Shown here piece by piece: positions 38,680-47,538 of a stretch of DNA of 64,000 nucleotides. Each line of letters starts with the position of its first letter. Position 1 is the first letter of the stretch. The position numbers were made by a program, and so were the translations under genes. The notes under the pieces were generated by a model that saw only the letters and a program-made list of their open reading frames with translations, made no database searches and had not been told where the DNA came from. Source of the stretch: VAZQ01 sp963835165 (GTDB lineage Bacteria; Pseudomonadota; Alphaproteobacteria; Rhizobiales; Xanthobacteraceae); assembly GCA_963835165.1 (NCBI GenBank), contig CAWIGD010000038.1, positions 1-64,000 of the forward strand. Reading direction: 5' to 3'.

Positions 38680-40046
38680 CCGCGAACCTTCTGGCCTTCG
38701 TTTGCGGCCCACCATGGGCCTGGATCGACGGGTATCCCGTCCTTACGGAACTCCACGTACAGTACGGGTTGGCTTGTCCCGCCCGCTTTAGCAGCGGTGA
38801 TCTGGGCTCCGCTGCCCATCACCGCAACGGGCTCGCCCGTCACCACGAACTGCCCCAGGTCAACAGATATCCGTTCCATCCCAGCGAGCAACACATGATA
38901 TCCGCCGCCGGCATTAAGGATCAAGAGTTGGCCATAATTGCGGAAGGGACCGGCATAAACCACCCATCCGTCGCACGGAGCGGTGATTTGGCCGCCGGGC
39001 CGGGCGGCGATGGAGACGCCCTTTTCGGTGCCTCCGAGGCCGTCCGAGGCGCCGAATTCCCGGATTCGGGCGCCATTGACCGGCATTGGCAGCATTCCCT
39101 TGGCTGATGCAAAGGAAATCGCAGGACTCAGCCGACCGGGATCCTTGAGTGCGGCGAAATCCGGTCTGGTGCCGGAACCTTTCTTGTCGTCGCCCGAGCG
39201 CGCCGCGGCGCGCGCGGAGCGGGCGGCGCTATCGAGACCCTGCTCGAGCTTGACGATAAGTTGATTGAGATTCTCGGCCTGGACCGCCAGCTCAGCGGCG
39301 TGCTGGCGCTCCTCGCCCAGCGTCCGTTCCGCCTCCGACAGCCGCTTTTGGCGCTCATCGATGAACAGGGAGAGGCGCTGGCGATCGTCCACGAGCACGA
39401 GCAGGTCGCGCGCGAGGCGGCCGCGCTCATCGGCAATCTGCGTGCGCAGGCGCACGAGCTCGGTGAGATCGGCGGCGAGCACTTCGGCCTGATGTCGCAT
39501 TTCGGGCAATACCGCCCCCAGCATCATGGCCGAGCGCACCGACTGCAGCGCGTCCTCGGCCCGGATCATGAGAGCGGGCGGGGTCTGCCGGCCGATCCGC
39601 TGCAACGCCGCCAGAACCTCGGCGATGAGCCCGCGCCGCTCCTGCAACGAGGCCCGCAACGCCTGCTCTTTCTCGTCGAGCGCATCGAGACGCTCCTGCG
39701 TCTGCGCCGCGCGCTCTCCCACATCGACGACGCGGGCTGCGGTCTCGATGATCTGTTCGTTGAATTTTCGCCGGTCGTCCCCGATCGACTCGATCTCACG
39801 CTTGAGCTTGGCCTCGTTCTCGAGAATTCGGCGCTGCTCGGCGCGAAGCTTTTCGAGCTCCTCGTCGCGCTCCTTGAGCGTGTCGAGCGTTGCGGGCGGG
39901 CTGACGGGACGATTGGCGTCGGCCGGAGCCGGTTGCCGTGCGCGCGGCGTCTGGGCCGACGCAGCCATCAGCCCGAGCGGCAACAATCCCAGCGTTGCCA
40001 GGACAATCGGGCGGAGCACGAAGGAAGAAGGCGGCACAGCCTGCAT
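38676..40046 (-). CDS. envC: EnvC-like murein hydrolase activator (degenerate LytM)
   Basis: A 456-aa periplasmic protein. Signal peptide to about residue 31 (MAASAQ), long coiled coil from about 50 to 280 (e.g. KLRAEQRRILENEAKLKREI), then an M23/LytM domain at 310-450. The domain lacks the zinc ligands: the usual HxG(x)D is replaced by EKGVSIAA, and HLHFE by VLYVEF, so it should activate amidases rather than cleave peptidoglycan, as EnvC and its relatives do. Coupled by ATGA overlap to ctpA. Confidence 0.9.
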   Translation of the reverse strand: MQAVPPSSFVLRPIVLATLGLLPLGLMAASAQTPRARQPAPADANRPVSPPATLDTLKERDEELEKLRAEQRRILENEAKLKREIESIGDDRRKFNEQIIETAARVVDVGERAAQTQERLDALDEKEQALRASLQERRGLIAEVLAALQRIGRQTPPALMIRAEDALQSVRSAMMLGAVLPEMRHQAEVLAADLTELVRLRTQIADERGRLARDLLVLVDDRQRLSLFIDERQKRLSEAERTLGEERQHAAELAVQAENLNQLIVKLEQGLDSAARSARAAARSGDDKKGSGTRPDFAALKDPGRLSPAISFASAKGMLPMPVNGARIREFGASDGLGGTEKGVSIAARPGGQITAPCDGWVVYAGPFRNYGQLLILNAGGGYHVLLAGMERISVDLGQFVVTGEPVAVMGSGAQITAAKAGGTSQPVLYVEFRKDGIPVDPGPWWAANEGQKVRG

Positions 40047-40182
40047 CGACCCGTTCTATGCAAAAACGGTTCCAACGCCGGATAGATAACCACGATTGGT
40101 ACCGGATTAAGACCGTGGCAGCAGTTCCGCGGCCAAGCGGCCGCCAACCGGCCGGGTTTGTTTTTTGGCCCGCACCGGGCGG

Positions 40183-40665
40183 TCACGACCGGTGATAGGG
40201 ATGCCCAGCCAGGATGGTCATGGCTCGATAGAGCTGCTCCAACAGCATGATACGCACGAGCTGGTGCGGCCAGGTGGCGGCGCCGAAGGCGACGGCGAGA
40301 TCGGCTTTTTCCCGCAGGCCGGGCGCGAGACCGTCGGCGGCGCCGATGACGAACACGACGGCCGGCGTGTCCTGCGCCCGCCAGCCCTGCAGGCGGCCGG
40401 CGAAGGACGCGCTGCTCATGCTCTCGCCGCGCTCGTCCAGGATCACCGTGACCGCGCGGTCCGGGATGATGTTGGCGATGGCGATCAATTCCTCGAGCAT
40501 GCGCCGACCGGCGTCGCCGGCGCGGCTCTCCTTGATCTCGACGATATCGAAGGCGCTCAGCCCCGCGCCGCGACCGGCATCGGCCGCACGCTTGCGATAG
40601 CGCTCGGACAGTTCGCGCTCGGGACCTTGCTTTAATCGGCCGACCACGGCCAGCACGATACGCAT
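40183..40665 (-). CDS. rlmH: 23S rRNA pseudouridine1915 N3-methyltransferase
   Basis: A 160-aa SPOUT methyltransferase that modifies helix 69 of 23S rRNA. MRIVLAVVGRLKQGPERELS start, the SAM-binding knot with FVIGAADGL near 108-116 and the C-terminal VRIMLLEQLYRAMTILAGHP YHRS signature. Lies between rsfS and envC on the minus strand, the usual order. Confidence 0.96.
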   Translation of the reverse strand: MRIVLAVVGRLKQGPERELSERYRKRAADAGRGAGLSAFDIVEIKESRAGDAGRRMLEELIAIANIIPDRAVTVILDERGESMSSASFAGRLQGWRAQDTPAVVFVIGAADGLAPGLREKADLAVAFGAATWPHQLVRIMLLEQLYRAMTILAGHPYHRS

Positions 40666-40743
40666 GCGTGAAAATACGCATGGAACGCGCAGCGGCTCAA
40701 GCCGCCCCCCAGGCCTCCAACGGGACGGACCCGTCAGAGGTTC

Positions 40744-41181
40744 TCAGCTTGCCCGGCGCCCATTCGGCCTGCCCGCCGCCCACATCTTCTCCAGATTGTA
40801 GAAGGCACGGGCTTCCGGCCGGAACACATGGACGATCACATCGCCAGCGTCGATCAGCACCCAGTCGCAGTGCGGCATGCCTTCGACCCGCGTGTTGCGC
40901 ACGCCGGCTTCGGCAAGGTCTTCCAGCACGTGATCCGCAACCGAGCCCACATGGCGGCTGGACCTGCCGGAGGTCACAACCATGGTGTCGGCGATCGTGG
41001 ATTTGCCGGTGAGATCGATGGTGACGGTGTCCTCCGCCTTCATATCGTCGAGGCGAGCGAGGACCAGGCGCAGAATCTCCTCAGCGTCGGGACGCATCTT
41101 GGAGATGGGCTCGGCGGCGCGGCGGGCGCCGGCTCGAGAGAGTGCAGGTCTGGGCAGGTTCCTTTCCTTTCGCTGCATCAC
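40744..41181 (-). CDS. rsfS: ribosomal silencing factor RsfS
   Basis: A 145-aa protein (or 117 aa if translation starts at the ATG at 41097, MRPDAEEIL). It binds ribosomal protein L14 and blocks subunit joining under starvation. Core motifs: LDDMKAEDTVTIDLTGKSTI, DTMVVTSGRSSRHVGSVADH, VEGMPHCDWVLIDAGDVIVH and the end EARAFYNLEKMW. The first 28 residues are basic and not conserved, so the start is uncertain. Between nadD and rlmH. Confidence 0.93.
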   Translation of the reverse strand: MMQRKERNLPRPALSRAGARRAAEPISKMRPDAEEILRLVLARLDDMKAEDTVTIDLTGKSTIADTMVVTSGRSSRHVGSVADHVLEDLAEAGVRNTRVEGMPHCDWVLIDAGDVIVHVFRPEARAFYNLEKMWAAGRPNGRRAS

Positions 41182-41233
41182 CGCCCGGCGCGAAGCAGGG
41201 CAACACTAAGATAGGCACGGCCGGGTAACAGTT

Positions 41234-41893
41234 TCAACCTGTCACCGTTCCACGAACCCCATCCTGTGGTGTTTTGGCATCGCTTTTATGACGGGCAGCG
41301 CGCAGCGCGGTCGATGACAGCGGCGACTTCAGTCCGTGGAGGTAAATCCACGCCGGCGGCTTGCGGTCCACCAGGGACTGCGCCGCCGTCTCCGGGATGC
41401 GGGCGCGCGCCAGCGCCTGGCCCGCGGCGCTCGCACTGGCGTAGAGGCTGGGTCCGAGACGGTCGATCACCGCGATCGGTACCATGGCAGCGATCCCACG
41501 CCATTTCTGCCAGCGGTGAAAGCTGCGCAGATTGTCGGCCCCCATGATCCAGACGAAGCGCACGCCCGGACAGTGGCGGAGCAGATAGGCGACGGTCTCG
41601 TAGGTGTATCGTGTGCCGATCTGCGCCTCGACGCCGGTGACGTCGATGCGGGGATGGTGCGCGAGTGCCTTGGCGGCCCGGACGCGCTCCGCGAGCGGGG
41701 CAAGTCCGCGCGTGTTCTTGAGCGGATTGCCCGGCGTCACCAGCCACCAGACCCGGTCGAGACCGAGCCGCTTCATCGCGATCAGGCAGGCGCCGAGATG
41801 GGCCTCGTGCGGCGGATCGAACGTGCCGCCGAACAGGCCGATGCGCATCCCGGGCGCATGGGGCGGAAGCGAGACGCGGGAAGAGGGCATCAC
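41234..41893 (-). CDS. nadD: nicotinate-nucleotide adenylyltransferase
   Basis: A 219-aa nucleotidyltransferase making deamido-NAD from nicotinate mononucleotide and ATP. MRIGLFGGTFDPPHEAHLGA carries the (H/T)xGH-type motif as HEAH, WWLVTPGNPLK is the substrate loop, FVWIMGADNLRSFHRW is diagnostic, and SPLSSTALRA is the C-terminal ISSTxIR motif. The conserved region begins at residue 16, so an ATG at 41848 is an alternative start. Follows proA and precedes rsfS. Confidence 0.95.
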   Translation of the reverse strand: MMPSSRVSLPPHAPGMRIGLFGGTFDPPHEAHLGACLIAMKRLGLDRVWWLVTPGNPLKNTRGLAPLAERVRAAKALAHHPRIDVTGVEAQIGTRYTYETVAYLLRHCPGVRFVWIMGADNLRSFHRWQKWRGIAAMVPIAVIDRLGPSLYASASAAGQALARARIPETAAQSLVDRKPPAWIYLHGLKSPLSSTALRAARHKSDAKTPQDGVRGTVTG

Positions 41894-42044
41894 GCGCCCC
41901 GCACACCGAGCATCGTCGTCTCCGCAGCCGCACGCGTCCGCAGCCGATCGCGAGATATCTCGGTCGCTGCGAGCCGCGATCTACGCGCGCAGGCTGCGCA
42001 GATGTGCCGGCGTCGGCCGCCCGGCCGGGACGCCCAAGATGCGT

Positions 42045-43346
42045 TCACGGCCTGATCTGCCCCGAACCGCGCACGCGGTATTTGAAGGTGGTCAACTGCT
42101 CGGCTCCCACCGGACCGCGGGCGTGAAAGCGGCCGGTGGCGATGCCGATCTCGGCGCCGAAGCCGAACTCGCCGCCATCGGCGAACTGGGTCGAGGCATT
42201 GTGCAGGACGATCGCGGAATCGACTTCGTTCAGGAACTTTTCCGCCGCCGCGGCATCCTCCGTCACGATCGAGTCGGTGTGGTGCGAGCCGAAGCGTTCG
42301 ATATGCCCGATCGCATCGTCGACGCCGTCCACGACCTTGGCGGAGATCACGGCGTCGAGATATTCCGTCGACCAGTCCTCGTCGCTCGCCACCTTCACGC
42401 GCGGGTCGACGGCGCGAGTCTCCTGGTCGCCGCGCACCTCGCAGCCGGCATCGAGCAGCATCGTGACCAGCGGCTTGAGATGCGTCGGCGCCGCCGCGCG
42501 ATCGATCAGAAGCGTCTCGGCCGCGCCGCACACCCCGGTGCGCCGCATCTTGGCGTTGAGCAGGATGGTCTTGGCCATGTCGAGCTTGGCCGCCCTGTCC
42601 ACGTAGACGTGACAGATGCCCTCGAGATGCGCGAACACCGGTACCCGCGCTTCCGCCTGCACCCGCGCGACCAGGCTCTTGCCGCCGCGCGGGACGATGA
42701 CATCGACCGTGCCGTCGAGCCCGGCGAGCATCATCCCGACCGCGGCGCGCTCGCGCGTCGGCACCAGCGCGATGGCGGCCTCCGGCAGGGAGGCCGCGCG
42801 CAGTCCCTCGACCAGCGCGGCGTGGATCGCCCGGTTCGAGCGGTGGCTGTCCGACCCGCCGCGCAGGATCGCCGCATTGCCGGCCTTGAGGCACAGCGCG
42901 GCCGCATCGGCGGTGACGTTCGGCCGGCTCTCGTAGATGATGCCGACGACGCCGAGCGGCACGCGGACGCGCTCGATGATCATCCCGTTCGGCCGCGTCC
43001 AGCGCTCCGTCACGAGACCGACCGGATCGGCGAGCGCGCGCACCACGTCGAGCCCGTCGGCCATCGCGGCGACGCGCTTGTCATCGAGCGCGAGGCGGTC
43101 GAGAAAGGCCGGTGTGGTGCCGGACGCCTTGGCTTCGGCCAGGTCCTGGGCGTTGGCGGCGAGAATGGCGGCCTTGCGCGCGCGGATCGCCGCCGCCATC
43201 GCCGCGAGCGCGGCGTCCTTCTGCGCCGCGGATGCGAGCGCAAGCGCGTGCGCGGCGGCCTTCGCGCCGCGGCCGATGTCATGCATCAGGCCGGCAATGT
43301 CGGAGCCCTCGACCGTCTTGAGTGGAGCCGCCATGACGAAATCCAT
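42045..43346 (-). CDS. proA: gamma-glutamyl phosphate reductase
   Basis: A 433-aa NADPH-dependent enzyme, second step of proline synthesis. Motifs: VPLGVVGIIYESRPNVTADA, LKAGNAAILRGGSDSHRSN, the catalytic cysteine in MRRTGVCGAAETLLID, and the end EQLTTFKYRVRGSGQIRP. I chose the ATG at 43346 (MDFVMAAPL) for its GGGAG upstream; 43334 is equally possible and 43460 would read through the hairpin repeat. Divergent from the SDR gene; two long hairpins lie between them. Confidence 0.96.
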   Translation of the reverse strand: MDFVMAAPLKTVEGSDIAGLMHDIGRGAKAAAHALALASAAQKDAALAAMAAAIRARKAAILAANAQDLAEAKASGTTPAFLDRLALDDKRVAAMADGLDVVRALADPVGLVTERWTRPNGMIIERVRVPLGVVGIIYESRPNVTADAAALCLKAGNAAILRGGSDSHRSNRAIHAALVEGLRAASLPEAAIALVPTRERAAVGMMLAGLDGTVDVIVPRGGKSLVARVQAEARVPVFAHLEGICHVYVDRAAKLDMAKTILLNAKMRRTGVCGAAETLLIDRAAAPTHLKPLVTMLLDAGCEVRGDQETRAVDPRVKVASDEDWSTEYLDAVISAKVVDGVDDAIGHIERFGSHHTDSIVTEDAAAAEKFLNEVDSAIVLHNASTQFADGGEFGFGAEIGIATGRFHARGPVGAEQLTTFKYRVRGSGQIRP

Positions 43347-43398
43347 GTTCTGAGCATTTCTCCCTACCACGTTCGCGGCAATCCCGCGAGACGGCAAG

Positions 43399-43469
43399 AG
43401 TGTCCCGATTCCGAAGTTCGCAAACCCCGTGGGAACCTCTGATGCGAACTTCGAAATCAAAGGGACACT
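43399..43469. repeat. long nested hairpin 1 (proA-SDR intergenic)
   Basis: Outer arms AGTGTCCC (43399-43406) and GGGACACT (43462-43469) enclose inner arms GATTCCGAAGTTCGCA (43407-43422) and TGCGAACTTCGAAATC (43443-43458), which pair at 15 of 16 positions. The loop is 20 bases and a three-base bulge separates the stems. Confidence 0.85.
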
Positions 43470-43484
43470 CGGAAAACTGCGATT

Positions 43485-43562
43485 CCAGTGCGGGCTTGGA
43501 TTTGAAGTTCCTAACCGAGCGAGCGGCCAAAAACAGTAGGAACTTCAAATCCACCGCACTGG
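43485..43562. repeat. long nested hairpin 2 (proA-SDR intergenic)
   Basis: Outer arms CCAGTGCGG (43485-43493) and CCGCACTGG (43554-43562) enclose perfect 16-base inner arms GGATTTGAAGTTCCTA (43498-43513) and TAGGAACTTCAAATCC (43537-43552). The loop contains CCGAGCGAGCGGCC, close to a spacer in the hairpin element at 62685-62702. Confidence 0.85.
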
Positions 43563-43621
43563 TTGCCGCGCTGCCGGGGGAGATGTAGTGACACCCGGGC
43601 AGGTACGCAGGGGAAGAGACG

Positions 43622-44368
43622 ATGAAGCTCAAGGATCAGGTCGCGATCGTCACCGGCGCCGGCCGCAATATCGGCGAGGAGATCGCCCGGCTGTTCGCCG
43701 CCGAGGGCGCCAAGGTTGCGATCGTCGACCTGGACAAACCGCGCGGCGAGCGGGTCGCGGCCGCGATCAGGCAAAGCGGGGGCGAGGCCGAACTGTTCGC
43801 GGCCGATGTCTCCCAGGGCGGCGACGTTGCGGCGCTGGTCAAGGCCGTGGTCGCTCGCTTCGGCCGCGTCGATATTCTGGTCAACAATGTCGCGATCTCC
43901 GACAACAAGCACATCTTCGACATCACCGAGGAGGAATGGGACCGCGTGCTGGCGGTGACGCTCAAGAGCCAGTTCCTCATGGGCAAGCACGTGGGCCAGC
44001 AGATGGCGGCGCAGGGCACCGGCGGGCGGATCGTCAATGTCGGCTCGACCTCGGGCTTCATGGGGCGAAGCCGCGCGGTCGCCTATTCCGCCGCCAAGGG
44101 CGGGGTGGCGAACCTGACCCGTGCCATGGCCACGCAACTGGCGCCGCACAAGATCAGGGTGAACGCCATCGTCCCGAACAAGATCGGCTCGCCGGTCGGC
44201 AAGGACGAGTTCGATTCCTCGCGCCCGGTGCCGAACATGGCGAAGCGCCCGGGCCAGCCGCAGGAGGCCGCCAAGGCGGTGCTGTTCCTGGTGAGCGAGG
44301 ATTCCTCGTTCGTCTACGGCGCCAATCTGTTCGTCGACGGCGGGGTCTCGGCGATGGATCTGTCCTGA
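43622..44368 (+). CDS. SDR-family oxidoreductase
   Basis: A 248-aa short-chain dehydrogenase/reductase. Nucleotide motif TGAGRNIGEEIA (residues 11-22), ILVNNVAISDN, catalytic Ser in NVGSTSGFMG and Tyr/Lys in YSAAKGGVANLTRAMATQLA. D at the end of strand 2 (IVDLDKPRG) favours NAD(H). The C-terminal VYGANLFVDGGVSAMD is classical. Substrate unknown; FabG-like. It converges with the 3-hydroxyisobutyrate-type dehydrogenase gene with three bases between them. Confidence 0.92.
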   Translation: MKLKDQVAIVTGAGRNIGEEIARLFAAEGAKVAIVDLDKPRGERVAAAIRQSGGEAELFAADVSQGGDVAALVKAVVARFGRVDILVNNVAISDNKHIFDITEEEWDRVLAVTLKSQFLMGKHVGQQMAAQGTGGRIVNVGSTSGFMGRSRAVAYSAAKGGVANLTRAMATQLAPHKIRVNAIVPNKIGSPVGKDEFDSSRPVPNMAKRPGQPQEAAKAVLFLVSEDSSFVYGANLFVDGGVSAMDLS

Positions 44369-44371
44369 CGC

Positions 44372-45208
44372 CTACGCCGTCCCGGTCCATTTCGGCGCGT
44401 TGGTCGCCTTGATGCGGCGCGCGTCCTTGACCAGTTCCTTGATCGCGCCGGTGACCGGAAGAGAGAGCCCGGCCTTGTCGGTGAGGTCGGCGACGATCTG
44501 CATATCCTTGAGCGCCCAGGTGAACGAGATCATGTCCCATTCCTTGAGCGCATCCGACGCGCCCGAACTCATCAGCAGCGCCGCGCGCAGCTTGACGAGA
44601 TCGATGCCGGTGGACTCCGCGAGCCGGCCGGCTTCGATCAGGCCCACCGCGTTGATCCACAGCAGCAGGTTGTTCATGGTCTTGCCGACCTGGCCGTGGC
44701 CGACATCGCCGAGATGGGCGTAGTCCGAGCAGAAGCAGCCGTAGACCGCGCGTCCACGCTCCACCACGTCGGCCTTGCCGCCGACCAGCGCCAGCAGCGT
44801 TCCTTGGTCGGCTGCGAAACGCCCGCGGCAGATCGGCGCGTCGAGAACGCCCACGCCTTGCGCCTGCGCGCGCTTGTCCAGCGCCTTGACGGTATCGGGC
44901 TTGGCGGTTGACGACACCGCGATGATCGAGCCCGGCGCGAGATCGGCGAGCAGCCCCTCCGGCCCGAGCACGACCTCGTTGACCTCGTCGTCGTAGCCGA
45001 CGCCGATGATGACGAAATCGGCGGCGCGCGCGACCTCGGCCGGGGTCTTGACCGTCGTGGCGCCCGCCTCGCGCGCCTTGGCCCTCTGCTTGTCGTCGAC
45101 ATCGCAGGCCGTCACGGGGTAGCCGTGCTTGACCAGGTGCTTGAGCATGGCGAGCCCCATGCGTCCGACCCCCACGATGCCGACGCGCTCCTTCGTTGCA
45201 TTTGCCAT
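44372..45208 (-). CDS. beta-hydroxyacid dehydrogenase (HIBADH-like)
   Basis: A 278-aa NAD(P)-dependent dehydrogenase of the 3-hydroxyisobutyrate / tartronate semialdehyde reductase superfamily. GIVGVGRMGLAMLKHLVKHG is the Rossmann dinucleotide motif, DAPICRGRFAADQGTL corresponds to the substrate-binding DAPVSGG region, and GQVGKTMNNLLLWINAVGLI carries the catalytic lysine in GxxxKxxNN. Length and two-domain order are typical. Substrate not determinable. Confidence 0.9.
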   Translation of the reverse strand: MANATKERVGIVGVGRMGLAMLKHLVKHGYPVTACDVDDKQRAKAREAGATTVKTPAEVARAADFVIIGVGYDDEVNEVVLGPEGLLADLAPGSIIAVSSTAKPDTVKALDKRAQAQGVGVLDAPICRGRFAADQGTLLALVGGKADVVERGRAVYGCFCSDYAHLGDVGHGQVGKTMNNLLLWINAVGLIEAGRLAESTGIDLVKLRAALLMSSGASDALKEWDMISFTWALKDMQIVADLTDKAGLSLPVTGAIKELVKDARRIKATNAPKWTGTA

Positions 45209-45543
45209 TCATTCCTTCTGCGCTGATCAGGCAAGCTCATCGGCTGCGGTGCAGCGCGACCGTTCGCCTATCGGCCTGCGAGGGCATGCGGGCATCGGGT
45301 TCGACCTGCGCGCCTCTGCGCCGATTCGGGAGGAGGGTGTCGCAGCGTGAGCGCGAACTCGGGCTCGTCTCCGAGCTGCGCTGTAAACGCCCTTAAGGCT
45401 CGCGCGCGCAGCGCCCGGGACACCCCTATCTAGCGCCTATGTGGCTGACCCGCCCATCATCTTGCGAACGTGGATCCTGGAACGCTCGCAGTTCGTATCT
45501 GAACCGCAAGTCGGGTGCGACTTGCGGTCTGACGCATGCGCAC
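45209..45543. other. 335-bp gap without a gene
   Basis: Between two minus-strand oxidoreductase genes. I see no coding sequence, terminator or repeat that I can support. Confidence 0.4.
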
Positions 45544-46773
45544 TTACGCCTTTGCCTTCAACATTGCCGCCAGCGGCTTGCCCGCATCGGCGAGCTCGCC
45601 GGCATCGAGCGGGATCCTTCGCTCCATCAGCCGCCGCGCCAACGCGATGTCGCGCTGCGCATTGATGCCGGCGGCATAGGCGAGCTGCGTCCCGTCGAGC
45701 TCGAACAGGATCGTGCCGCCCGACCCGAGCGGGCGGCGCACGCGCGCGCTCGGTTGCGCAATCGGCCAGCCCATGCCCTGGATGTAGAGGTCGTATTGCT
45801 CGGACCAGAACGAGGGCGCGACGTTGTAGGCGACGTCGCCGCCGGCGGCATTGCGGCCGGCGATCGCGCCGTGCTCCTGCGCGTGGCGCCAGTTCTCCAG
45901 CCGCACCGGTCCGTGCGGTCCGGGAAAGCGCGTGCAGTCGCCGGCCGCGAAGATCGCCGGATCGGACGTGCGGCCGTGGTCATCCACGATGACGCCGTCT
46001 TGCGCGGCGAGGCCCGCGGCCTGCGCCAGCCGATCGTCGGCTGCGGCGCCGATCCCGACCACGATGAGATCGGCCGCGAGCAGGTCGCCGGATTTGGTCT
46101 CGACCGCGAGCCGCCCGTCCGGCAGATCGCGCAGCGCCGACAGCATGATGCCGACGCGAATCTCGACGCCCCGCGCGCGATGGGCCTGCGCGATGAGCGC
46201 GGAGGTTTCCTCGTCGCAGACGCGCGCCAGGATGCGCGGCGCGACCTCGATCACCGTGGTCTTGACCCCGAGTTCCGCGGCCGATGCAGCCACCTCCAGG
46301 CCGATCAATCCGCCGCCGATGACGAGCAGCGACTGGCTTCGATGCAGGTGGGCCTTGAGCGCGCGCGCCTCGGCCTCGGTGCGCAGGTAATAGATGCCGG
46401 CTCGCCCGGCCGGAAACATCGGCAGCGCGCGGTTGATCGAGCCGGTGGCGAGCACGAGCGCGTCATAGCCGATGCGCTCGCCCGCCTCGGTCACCAGCGC
46501 GCGCGCGGTGCGATCGATCGCCGCCACCCGCGTGCCGCCCTGGAGCGAAACGCCGGTTGCGGCAATCCCCTTCGGCCCGGCGATCGGCGTGTCCTGGGGC
46601 AGGAGCTTGCCCGTGAGCACGGCCTTCGACAGCGGCGGCTTCTCGTAGGGCTCGTGGTGTTCGTCGTTGAGCAGCACCACCTCGGCGGCGGCGTCCTGCT
46701 GCTTGGCGGCCAATGCCGCTGCGACGCCCGCAGGTCCGCCTCCGACAATGATGATCCGGCGCGCGCTGCTCAC
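45544..46773 (-). CDS. FAD/NAD-dependent ferredoxin reductase-like oxidoreductase
   Basis: A 409-aa two-dinucleotide-binding flavoprotein. FAD motif IIIVGGGPAGVAAALAAKQQ at residues 7-26, the conserved PYEKPPLSKAVLTG, NAD motif LLVIGGGLIGLEVAASAAEL, and IFAAGDCTRFPGP. This is the layout of ferredoxin/rubredoxin reductases that feed Rieske oxygenases or P450s, with the C-terminal reductase domain (QYDLYIQGMGW). No ferredoxin or oxygenase is adjacent. Its start codon overlaps the stop of the upstream gene (ATGA), so the two are translationally coupled. Confidence 0.9.
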   Translation of the reverse strand: MSSARRIIIVGGGPAGVAAALAAKQQDAAAEVVLLNDEHHEPYEKPPLSKAVLTGKLLPQDTPIAGPKGIAATGVSLQGGTRVAAIDRTARALVTEAGERIGYDALVLATGSINRALPMFPAGRAGIYYLRTEAEARALKAHLHRSQSLLVIGGGLIGLEVAASAAELGVKTTVIEVAPRILARVCDEETSALIAQAHRARGVEIRVGIMLSALRDLPDGRLAVETKSGDLLAADLIVVGIGAAADDRLAQAAGLAAQDGVIVDDHGRTSDPAIFAAGDCTRFPGPHGPVRLENWRHAQEHGAIAGRNAAGGDVAYNVAPSFWSEQYDLYIQGMGWPIAQPSARVRRPLGSGGTILFELDGTQLAYAAGINAQRDIALARRLMERRIPLDAGELADAGKPLAAMLKAKA

Positions 46774-47363
46774 GCCCGCAGGGCCGACAGCATCTCCTCG
46801 ATGTATTCGTCGCCGCTGGCGATGACGAGCATCGAGGCATAGGGCCGCAACGTCGCGAGGGTTTTCGACAAGTCGTCGTTGGAGCGCTCCTCGCTGCCGA
46901 TGATCAGCGCCATGGTCATCACCTTGCGCACGGCGCAGGCCTCGCCGATGACAGCGGCGCCCTGCGCGCTGGTGCCGGCGCTCGACACCATCACCACGAG
47001 GTCGGCCGACGCCACCTCATCCACCAGCGCCTTGGTGCGGCCGGCGAGATCGCCGAGCCAGGCCTGCATCGACCAGCCCTCGCCGCCGGCCGCGCTGGCG
47101 AGCGGCCAGCGCGGCAGCTCCATCGTGCGCATGCCGGACGCTTGCCCGGAACCGGGCTCGTCGGCACGCGTGGGCGGGCCGTCGAACTTGATCGAGGTGA
47201 AGAAGGTGGCGCGTTGCCATTGCCGCTCGGCCACGCGCTTGACCACGTGCTCGCTGGCGGCATCGAGCGCGACCACCTTGATCACGCGCGGCTTGGAGTT
47301 GGGATAGTCGATGCGGTACCGCGCCTCCGCGGCCGAGCTCATGCGTGCGCTTTCGCTGTCCAT
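46770..47363 (-). CDS. unknown protein, possible degenerate FtsZ/tubulin-like nucleotide-binding domain
   Basis: A 197-aa soluble protein with no assigned family that I recognise. RVIKVVALDAASEHVVKRVA (residues 26-45) resembles the first strand and T1 loop of FtsZ (IKVVGVGGAGGNAV), and ADLVVMVSSAGTSAQGAAVI (120-139) resembles the T4 region (ADMVF..GGGTGTGAAPVI), followed by VMTMALIIGSEER and YASMLVIASGDEYIEEML, matching the order of FtsZ strands after T4. The GTP-binding glycines are mostly replaced, so GTP hydrolysis is doubtful. This is inference from pattern, not a database match. Start chosen at 47363 (MDSESARM). Coupled by ATGA overlap to the FAD reductase gene. Confidence 0.75.
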   Translation of the reverse strand: MDSESARMSSAAEARYRIDYPNSKPRVIKVVALDAASEHVVKRVAERQWQRATFFTSIKFDGPPTRADEPGSGQASGMRTMELPRWPLASAAGGEGWSMQAWLGDLAGRTKALVDEVASADLVVMVSSAGTSAQGAAVIGEACAVRKVMTMALIIGSEERSNDDLSKTLATLRPYASMLVIASGDEYIEEMLSALRA

Positions 47364-47538
47364 GGTTCCATCCTGTACGCCGCGCTGCCGCGTGCGGCAT
47401 GCGCGACGCCGGCCTCCCGCTGCCGGCATAGAAGTGGCACCTTCCCCCGTCCGGCGTCAACGAGGGGGCGCCGCCGGCTGCGACGGCCGCCATGAATTCG
47501 CGCTAGAATCCGCCCGGAAACGCGAAAGGAAAGCTGCG

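Noticed and set aside
37276..38898. Plus-strand open frame of about 540 codons
   Set aside because: Antisense to ctpA; composition is typical of a shadow frame.
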